Assembly: GCF_040706535.1 (NCBI RefSeq)
Contig: NZ_JAPDRJ010000001.1
Coordinates: 1,612,001 to 1,676,000, forward strand
DNA: 64,000 nt
Direction: 5' to 3'
Source: Lentisalinibacter orientalis
GTDB taxonomy: Bacteria > Pseudomonadota > Gammaproteobacteria > Steroidobacterales > Woeseiaceae
Every line of letters starts with the position of its first letter. The first letter of the stretch is position 1. Below the pieces are notes generated by a model. That model was given only the letters and a program-made list of their open reading frames with translations. It ran no database searches and was not told the origin of the DNA. The position numbers were made by a program, and so were the translations under genes. Positions 57,310-64,000 of the stretch are shown piece after piece.

Positions 57310-57694
57310 GCCAATCCTCCATGTTCTATTGTTCGAGTTCAGGGCGAAAATGGCCCATATCTGCTATCGGTCGACCATATTTGACAATCCAGGGTCGATT
57401 AACTCTAATACGACCTCGCGCGAATGAGAAGCTTTTTGGGGGGGAGCTCATGCCGCGACATTCCAGCATGATCTCAACGAGCTGCACCGTAGCGGACTCC
57501 TGTCCGCCGCTAATCGAGGTGCCATTCCGTTACGCATTTTCGTCCGGATCTGTTCTGCGCCCCTTAGTCTCCCTGCGTTTCCCGCCTCGCCTTGCGTTCG
57601 GGGCAACTTTCCGGCTCCTGAGGAGCCCATCGAAATACTCGCCGTCGCGGTCACGTCAGCGACCCCCACCCACCTAGACATGGAGGTCGACACG
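57310..57694 (+). promoter_or_regulatory. Promoter and 280-base leader of the RHS-type gene
   Basis: A near-consensus sigma-70 promoter, TTGACA (57381-57386), 17 bases, TCTAAT (57404-57409), faces the RHS gene. The leader of about 280 bases holds a palindrome GGCTCCTGAGGAGCC (57613-57627) and a 75-codon frame (57450-57677) after a GGGGGGGAG tract; that frame has an Arg/Ser/Pro-rich product and may not be translated. Confidence 0.7.
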
Positions 57695-60600
57695 ATGCCG
57701 TACGGTCATAGTCGTCTTTGGGGTTATCTGAGCAGATTCGTACGGTTATCGGGTCTACTCCTCGCCGCTAGTACCGCGTTCGCCGATCACGGCGGCACGA
57801 CCCATATGGATCTCGGGCTGACTGCTCCGGCGACAAGCACCGGCAGCTATACCGTCTCCTGGAACAATCCGAACGCGCTCCTCTATGACTTGCAGGAGAA
57901 GTTCAATTCTGGGGCCTACGCGGTCGTCTATTCGGGAACCGGCTCTTCGAAGTCCTTCAGCAACAAGCCGGATGGCAGCTATAGCTACCGCGTGCGTTTT
58001 CAGCTGTGCTTCATGGGCAGCTGCAACTATCTCTACACCGAGCCGGTGGTTGTGGTCGTCCAGGCTTCCGGCGGAGGTGGCGGCGGGGGCGGTGGTGGTG
58101 GAGGAAGCTCTTCCGGCACGCCCGGTGCGCCCATCGGGCGGACTCTCGGCCAGTCCAGTGTGTCGATTACGGGAGAGGCCAACTATTCCATTCCCGTATT
58201 CACGCCACCCGGGGTCAATGATCTGACGCCGGAAGTCGCCCTCGTCTACGGCCATCGCCAGGCGGAGGGTCTGGCGAGTGTCGGCTGGTCGATCTCGGGC
58301 CTTTCTGCGATTCAGCGCTGTGCCAAGACGGTGGCCCAGGACGGCGTGTCGAATGGCGTTGAACTCAAGCTTTCGGACCGTTTCTGCCTGGACGGCAACC
58401 AATTGCGCCTCGTTTCCGGTAGCTACGGCGTCTCCGGATCCACCTATCGTACCGAACTCGACACCGTCGCCCGGGTCAAGGCAGTCGGCACTGCGGGCAA
58501 CGGGCCGGCTTCCTTCACCGTCGAGCAGAAGAACGGTCTGATCTACGAATACGGCAATTCCACGAATTCCCGTATTGAGTCGCTGGCGAGCGGCTACACG
58601 ACGACCGCACATACCTGGGCTATCAACAAGATCCGCGACCGTGCGGGTAACGAGATCCTGTTCGATTATCAGGAAGACGGCGCGCCGCTCGGCGGCTTTA
58701 GAATCTCGACTATCCGCTACCGGAGTAATCCCGGACAGGGGCTCGCCGCCGGCTATTCGATCAATTTCGTCTATGAAACTCAGCCGAGCGGTGACGTCGA
58801 TACAGGGTACGTCAGCGGCGGAAAAGTGGTCGATGTCAAACGGCTGAATCGTATCGATGTGCTCTACCTGGATGCCTCCCCTGATGAGCTGGTCAGACGC
58901 TACGATCTGACCTACGAAGGCAGCTTATCGAATGCGGGGAGAAGCCGGCTCGCCTCGGTCACGGAGTGCGCGGGAGCGCCTCTGGTCTGCTTCGACCCGC
59001 TCAACTTCTCCTACCAGAACGGCACCTTGGGCCTGGCCTCCGAGGTGTACACCGGGACCGTCATACCGAGCGGCACAAAGCCGTTATTGCTGGATCTCGA
59101 CGGAGACGGATTCACGGATCTCGCCTATCCCTCCACGGCGAGCGGTGGGACTTGGCGATATCGCCTTTCCAATGGCGGCAGCGGCTATGCCGGGGCGGTC
59201 AACAGTGGCATCTCGAGCGTCGGTCACGACCGCGCCATCGTGATCGACTACGACACGGATGGAAACGAGGACATTCTCGTTCCTTATAGCGGCGGGACCT
59301 GGTGGGCGATCCGTGGGTCGGCAAGCGGATTGCAATCACCCATCGACACCGGCGCACCGGTCTCCAGTACGGCAGGTAACGCGATCGCCCTCGACATGGA
59401 TGGAGATGGGCGAGAGGATCTTGTCTGGGGCGAAAATATCGGCACGTCGTCTTCGGGGCCCAAGATTCAGGTACGGTACAGGCTGAGCACAACCGGATTC
59501 TCCCCTTCTGTAACCACGCTCTATTCTGGCTCCGGTTCGATTCAATTACCGGGGCCCACACTCTTTGAAGACACGGTTACGAGGAGTCGAGTTAACCGAT
59601 TCGACGCTAATGGCGACGGCAATGCTGACGTTCCCATCTTAGGCCGCTCTCCCTACTACGGTGGCTACTACTATTTCAGCTTTGTGTTGTCGGGTGGCGG
59701 TGCCGGCAACATCAATATCGGAGCCTATTTCGAAAACGCCCGGTCCATCGATATAAATGGCGATGGATATTCTGACCTGGTCTTCGAGACCGGTTTATCG
59801 GGCGGAACACTCGCTTACGCGATTAGCACTGGCAAGAACTTTCAGCCGATTCAAACTGTGCAATCGCTGGGCTCCCTGGAATTGTCTAACGCGATCGTAA
59901 CGGATTGGGACGGAGACGGCTTCGAAGATCTGGTATTGCCGAATACCTCGACGGGGACATGGTATTATTTTCGTTCCCAAGGGGAGTCATTCGCCACCCC
60001 CGTCAATACCGGCCTCTCTACGGCTGGCGCACAGTCTACCTACCCGATCGATGTCAACGGCGACGGCCTGGTGGATATCGGCTATGTCCGCTCTAACAAC
60101 GTCTTTGCGCACCGTGCGAGGGCCGGCGTCAAGGCGGATTTGCTGAAGACCATCACGGACGGTCACGCGAATGTGGTGACCTTCGATTACACGCCCATCA
60201 CCCAGGGTGCCTATACGAAACGTACCGATGCGGCGCTGCCGTATAAGGACTACATCGGTCCCGTCTATGTCGTCGATACCGTGACCCGAAACGACGGCAT
60301 TGGCTCAACCTATACCGAAACTTATAGCTACGACGGCGCACACTTCAACGTAGAAGGCCGTGAACTCGTCGGGTTTCGCAAGCGCGCTGTTACCGACAGC
60401 CGCTACGGCGTGACGACGACGGAGCTTTATAAGCGCAACTTCCCCTACTACGGGCGCTTGTATGATCGCCAGGTTCGGCTATCAGACTCGACCCTGATAC
60501 GACGCGAGGACTATACGTGGGCATTGAAATCCGCTGGGAGTGGTTTTCAGACCTATAAGCTCCCCTACCTCTATCAATCGACGATCCGTGATTACGAGGT

Positions 60601-63600
60601 CGCCGGCACCTACAAGGGTGATCAGAAGCGAATGACGACCACCAGTCACCTCGTCGATTCGCTTGGTACCGTCTACGACACGACCGTCACGACGACGGAG
60701 CCCTCGACCGCCAACGGCGTCCAGTCGGGCGCAAGCTACACCGAACGCGTCGTTCTCAGAGGCATCAGCCATAACTTCACGAACTGGTGTATCGGCAAGC
60801 CGTCGCAGACGCAGCTCATCAATTCGCACAATCAAAGCTACGGAAATCAGATCACCCGGACGATTTCTCATGTCTGGGATCAGGCGAATTACTGTCGCCT
60901 GACACAGGAAGTGGTGGAGCCCTCCAGCGCGAGCTACAAGGTCACCCGCGCAATCAGCTATGACGGTTACGGCAATGTCATTGCTGAGACCGTGACCGGT
61001 ATTGGTATGCCGAGTCGCACGACCACGACGGGGTGGGGTGCCAAAGGGACGTTGCCGGTCAGCATTACCAACGCCCTCGGGCAGACCACGACACTCGCCT
61101 GGGACTATGCCAGGGGCGTCCAGACGTCCGAGACAGATCCCAATGGGCTCACGACAACGTGGGATTACGATGATTTCGCGAGGCCCATCCGGGAAACACG
61201 CCCGGATCAGACTTACACCGAGAGCATCATTGAGTCGTGCAGTAGCGGCGACAACTACTGCGGGAGCAGTTTTAACCGCGTCGTCACGAAACTCCGCCGT
61301 GTCAAGAAGTCCACTGGCGGCTCCGACATTCAGTTCACCGACGTTTTCCTCGACCGCTTTGATCGGCCGGTCCAGACAGAGGTTGAGCTCATGTCGGGTG
61401 CCGCGTCGATGACCCGGAGCTTCTACGACGCCCAGGGTCGAGTCACCATTCAGACAACGCCGAGTACCGGTAGTAGCTATTTGCGGACAATGCAGTATGA
61501 CGTACTCGGTCGGGTTACCAACCTCTCTCGACCGATCAGTGCCAGCAATTCGACGCAGCAGACGACGCAGATCTTCTATGAAGGCCTTTCAACGCGCATC
61601 ATCGACGCGGAGGGCAAGATCTCCCGCCGGGTCGAAAATGTGGTCGGCAATCTGGTGCGCTCGATCGACCACGCCGGCTATTATCAACGATTCGACTATG
61701 ATGCGTTTGGCAGTCTTGCGAGAGTGCAGGACAGTCTTGGCAATCAGCACCTCTCGCTGAGCTACGACTACGGCCTCGATGCCTTCCGGCGCACCTCCAC
61801 CGATATGAATATGGGTGCCTGGTCCTACACGCCCAATGCCCTTGGCGAAATGGTCGGGTACAGTGATGCGAAGTCGCAGTCCTTCAGCATGTCCTATGAC
61901 AAGTTGTCCAGGCCAGTATCACGCACCGAGCCTGAGGGCGCGACGACATGGACGTGGGGTACCTCGGCGGCGGCGAAGAACATCGGGCAGCTCGCCTCCG
62001 TCTCATCACCGGGCTACTCGGAGTCCTATACCTACGATTCGGTGGGACGTCTCTCTCGGCGAACGACCACCGTCGGAAGCAATTACCTCACCGACTACGG
62101 GTACTCGTCGACTACGGGCCTTCTCGAGTCGCTGACCTATCCAGCAAGCACCGGCGGCTATCGGCTGAAGCTCCGGTATGACTACCAGAACGGCTATCTG
62201 AAGAAGATCTCCGACTTCAACGCCTCGAGCACGGTGTTCTGGGAGGCCGCGGCGACCGATGCCCGTGGCAATGTGGTCGACGAGACCCTCGGCAACGGTC
62301 TGCGGACGATCCGGGGCTATGATCCGGTCACCGGCTGGCTCGACCACATCGAGACCGGGCCGGGTGGTGGCACGCTGCGCCAGAATCTCGAGTATCAGTG
62401 GGATCGGGTCGGTAATCTCACGCAGCGCAAGGATGTGAACCGGACGCTGACCGAGGACTTCGAGTACGACAATCTGCACCGTCTCGACCGTTCGCTCAGA
62501 AACGGCACCCAGAATCTCGATCTCTCCTACGATCTCCTCGGCAACATCACCTACAAGAGCGATATGGGAGGCGGTACGTGGTCCTATCACGCCTCGAAGA
62601 AGCATGCCGTCACCAATGCCGCCGGCAATGTGTACGGCTACGACGCCAACGGCAACCAGACCAGCCGAAACGGCCAGAGCGTCACCTGGACCAGCTACAA
62701 CTACCCGAAACGGGTGAATCACTCATCCGGCGTCTACCACGAGTTCTCCTACGGCCCCGACCGCCAGCGCTACCAACAGGTCTACAAGAACGGAGGGACC
62801 ACCGAGACGACGGTTCTGATCGGTGGGCTCCTGGAGAAACGCACACTTGGCTCGGTAACCGAGTACCGCCACCACATCCAAGTGGGAGGCCGCCCGGTGG
62901 CGCTCTATACCCGGCCGACCAGCGGCAGCATCACCACCGAATACTTTCTCACCGATCATCTCGGCAGCATCGATGCGGTGACCACGGCCAGCGGTGCGCT
63001 GCTGGTCGGAGAGAGTTTCTCGGCCTTCGGTGAGCGGCGTGATCCCAACGACTGGAGCGGGCCGCCCTCATCTCTGGATCTGAACAAGATCGCCGGTGTG
63101 ACCCAACGCGGCTATACCGGTCACACGAATCTGGAGCAGGGTAGCCTGATCCACATGAATGGGCGTATCGCCGATGCCAAGACCGGTCGGTTCCTGTCGG
63201 CCGATCCCTTCATCCCGGATCCCGGCCTCACGCAGGCGTTCAATCGCTACAGCTACGTCTATAACCGGCCAATGAGCTTTACGGATCCGAGTGGGTTTTT
63301 TCCGTGTTTCGGCCCCGACGGAATTGTCTGTGTGGGGGTAATACGGACCATTCGAAATTTCATATTCGGTAGTGGTAAGAGAAAGCCCCCACCGAAGGGC
63401 TGTTTTGTAGCGCCGACAGGGTGCTATGGGCAGGCGGGCGTGCCGCGGACGCCAGGATTCAACTCCTTGGTGGCGTCGGGTTGGGAAGATCAGCCGCCGT
63501 GGATACTCAACAGTACTCAGGGGCAGGTCTATTGGCCCACCGCGGACGAGATGCAGCGGGAGAATCTCAGGCGATTCTTCGAAGATCTCGTTTACAATAG

Positions 63601-64000
63601 TGTTGATGAACTCATTCTTGCGCCGATTCGCGACGCGGATGCCCTCAGAACGGCGGTACAAGAAGGACGGTATGGAGGCGCCGCAGTCGCCACGGCATCG
63701 CTCGCTTGTACTGTCTATCGTGCTTGTCGACTGTTTGTGGAGCGAGTGGTTGGCGATGCAGCCAGTGGAGCAGTAAGCTGGGCGAAGCGACTCTTAGGAA
63801 AGCATAGGGATGTCCCAGATGATGCAGTCTACGTATTTCGAGTCGTCGATGATGCGGAGCTTGCCGACATCGCTACGACGGGTCAGTTTAGAACCGTACC
63901 CGGGCAATTTGAAGGCAAACAGTTCCTAGACAACCTAGACGATGCCAAGCTATTGCGACAACGATTCTCAGAGTTTTTCGGTGGTAATCAGACGATCATC
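57695..64000 (+). CDS. Giant exported SpvB/FG-GAP/RHS polymorphic-toxin-like protein (3' cut by the window edge)
   Basis: The frame is open for 2,102 codons to the last base, so the end lies outside. ATG 57695 has GGAGG eight bases upstream; ATG 57680 is also in frame. Domains in order: Sec signal peptide (1-30, AFA|DHGG); fibronectin-III-like region (about 40-120); run of about eleven glycines (about 125-138); SpvB-like domain (about 145-430, YSIPVFTPPGVNDLTPEV); seven DxDGDG FG-GAP/VCBS repeats (about 463-800, LDLDGDGFTDLAYPS the first); TcdB-like middle; YD/RHS repeats (about 1090-1760); RHS core with NGRIADAKTGRFLSADPF and NRYSYVYNRPMSFTDPSG (about 1820-1868); and a variable C-terminus. 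The layout is that of proteins that encapsulate and deliver C-terminal toxins. GC is visibly lower than in the core genome. Confidence 0.93.
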   Translation, partial: MPYGHSRLWGYLSRFVRLSGLLLAASTAFADHGGTTHMDLGLTAPATSTGSYTVSWNNPNALLYDLQEKFNSGAYAVVYSGTGSSKSFSNKPDGSYSYRVRFQLCFMGSCNYLYTEPVVVVVQASGGGGGGGGGGGGSSSGTPGAPIGRTLGQSSVSITGEANYSIPVFTPPGVNDLTPEVALVYGHRQAEGLASVGWSISGLSAIQRCAKTVAQDGVSNGVELKLSDRFCLDGNQLRLVSGSYGVSGSTYRTELDTVARVKAVGTAGNGPASFTVEQKNGLIYEYGNSTNSRIESLASGYTTTAHTWAINKIRDRAGNEILFDYQEDGAPLGGFRISTIRYRSNPGQGLAAGYSINFVYETQPSGDVDTGYVSGGKVVDVKRLNRIDVLYLDASPDELVRRYDLTYEGSLSNAGRSRLASVTECAGAPLVCFDPLNFSYQNGTLGLASEVYTGTVIPSGTKPLLLDLDGDGFTDLAYPSTASGGTWRYRLSNGGSGYAGAVNSGISSVGHDRAIVIDYDTDGNEDILVPYSGGTWWAIRGSASGLQSPIDTGAPVSSTAGNAIALDMDGDGREDLVWGENIGTSSSGPKIQVRYRLSTTGFSPSVTTLYSGSGSIQLPGPTLFEDTVTRSRVNRFDANGDGNADVPILGRSPYYGGYYYFSFVLSGGGAGNINIGAYFENARSIDINGDGYSDLVFETGLSGGTLAYAISTGKNFQPIQTVQSLGSLELSNAIVTDWDGDGFEDLVLPNTSTGTWYYFRSQGESFATPVNTGLSTAGAQSTYPIDVNGDGLVDIGYVRSNNVFAHRARAGVKADLLKTITDGHANVVTFDYTPITQGAYTKRTDAALPYKDYIGPVYVVDTVTRNDGIGSTYTETYSYDGAHFNVEGRELVGFRKRAVTDSRYGVTTTELYKRNFPYYGRLYDRQVRLSDSTLIRREDYTWALKSAGSGFQTYKLPYLYQSTIRDYEVAGTYKGDQKRMTTTSHLVDSLGTVYDTTVTTTEPSTANGVQSGASYTERVVLRGISHNFTNWCIGKPSQTQLINSHNQSYGNQITRTISHVWDQANYCRLTQEVVEPSSASYKVTRAISYDGYGNVIAETVTGIGMPSRTTTTGWGAKGTLPVSITNALGQTTTLAWDYARGVQTSETDPNGLTTTWDYDDFARPIRETRPDQTYTESIIESCSSGDNYCGSSFNRVVTKLRRVKKSTGGSDIQFTDVFLDRFDRPVQTEVELMSGAASMTRSFYDAQGRVTIQTTPSTGSSYLRTMQYDVLGRVTNLSRPISASNSTQQTTQIFYEGLSTRIIDAEGKISRRVENVVGNLVRSIDHAGYYQRFDYDAFGSLARVQDSLGNQHLSLSYDYGLDAFRRTSTDMNMGAWSYTPNALGEMVGYSDAKSQSFSMSYDKLSRPVSRTEPEGATTWTWGTSAAAKNIGQLASVSSPGYSESYTYDSVGRLSRRTTTVGSNYLTDYGYSSTTGLLESLTYPASTGGYRLKLRYDYQNGYLKKISDFNASSTVFWEAAATDARGNVVDETLGNGLRTIRGYDPVTGWLDHIETGPGGGTLRQNLEYQWDRVGNLTQRKDVNRTLTEDFEYDNLHRLDRSLRNGTQNLDLSYDLLGNITYKSDMGGGTWSYHASKKHAVTNAAGNVYGYDANGNQTSRNGQSVTWTSYNYPKRVNHSSGVYHEFSYGPDRQRYQQVYKNGGTTETTVLIGGLLEKRTLGSVTEYRHHIQVGGRPVALYTRPTSGSITTEYFLTDHLGSIDAVTTASGALLVGESFSAFGERRDPNDWSGPPSSLDLNKIAGVTQRGYTGHTNLEQGSLIHMNGRIADAKTGRFLSADPFIPDPGLTQAFNRYSYVYNRPMSFTDPSGFFPCFGPDGIVCVGVIRTIRNFIFGSGKRKPPPKGCFVAPTGCYGQAGVPRTPGFNSLVASGWEDQPPWILNSTQGQVYWPTADEMQRENLRRFFEDLVYNSVDELILAPIRDADALRTAVQEGRYGGAAVATASLACTVYRACRLFVERVVGDAASGAVSWAKRLLGKHRDVPDDAVYVFRVVDDAELADIATTGQFRTVPGQFEGKQFLDNLDDAKLLRQRFSEFFGGNQTII

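Noticed and set aside
57450..57677. A 75-codon frame in the leader of the RHS-type gene as a real gene
   Set aside because: Composition is Arg/Ser/Pro-rich without signal, membrane or domain features; kept only as a possible leader frame.
52449..64000. A second attachment site repeating the tRNA-Arg 3' end within the window
   Set aside because: I could not find the GTTCGAATCTCTCCGGGC-type sequence again before the window end; attR is presumably further right.

Overview
The window is a high-GC bacterial chromosome segment, most likely from a gammaproteobacterium. Three gene orders match that class: the late dcw cluster running into lpxC-(dciA)-M23-secA-mutT, the pilBCD-coaE-zapD block, and pncC-recA-recX-alaS-csrA-tRNA-Ser-tRNA-Arg. 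A Chromatiales/Ectothiorhodospiraceae-like affiliation is a guess from GC content and gene order; no marker here settles it.

Layout. (1) 1-13411, plus strand: murF (5' truncated), mraY, murD, ftsW, murG, murC, murB, ddlB, ftsQ, ftsA, ftsZ and lpxC. These are mostly linked by 1-11 bp overlaps and make lipid II, the divisome and the first committed step of lipid A; a strong terminator follows ftsZ. (2) 13418-19923: a DUF721/DciA gene, an M23 peptidase behind a clear c-di-GMP-I riboswitch, secA, mutT, zapD and coaE. (3) 19931-28469, minus strand: type IV pilus genes pilD, pilC, pilB, two tandem pilins, pilR and pilS, with a perfect sigma-54 site before the first pilin. (4) 28654-41782: sucCD, nadE, bamD, rluD, pgeF, clpB (sigma-32 type promoter), an FmdB-type zinc ribbon protein, DUF502, aspS, a Nudix hydrolase and an alpha/beta hydrolase. 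(5) 41783-52448: a palindrome- and REP-rich spacer containing an N and an unmerged contig-end duplication, then mutS, a GT4 glycosyltransferase, pncC, thpR, recA, recX, alaS, csrA, tRNA-Ser(GCU) and tRNA-Arg(ACG).

From 52449 to the right end the window is accessory DNA, probably an integrative element inserted at the 3' end of tRNA-Arg. It carries two different tyrosine recombinases, two small DNA-binding (AlpA/excisionase-like) genes, a replication-type winged-helix gene, a roughly 0.8 kb non-coding stretch packed with short hairpins, a small exported protein, and the start of a giant exported SpvB/FG-GAP/RHS polymorphic-toxin-like protein. That protein stays open from 57695 to the window edge (2,102 codons seen) and is cut within its variable C-terminal domain. 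No second attachment site and no immunity gene is visible, so both should lie beyond 64000.

The core genes are ordinary. The most interesting items are the riboswitch-controlled M23 peptidase (which also lacks one of its usual active-site histidines), the hairpin array in the island, the RHS protein with its incomplete effector domain, the twin pilins in separate transcription units, and REP copies that supply the stop codons of flanking genes.
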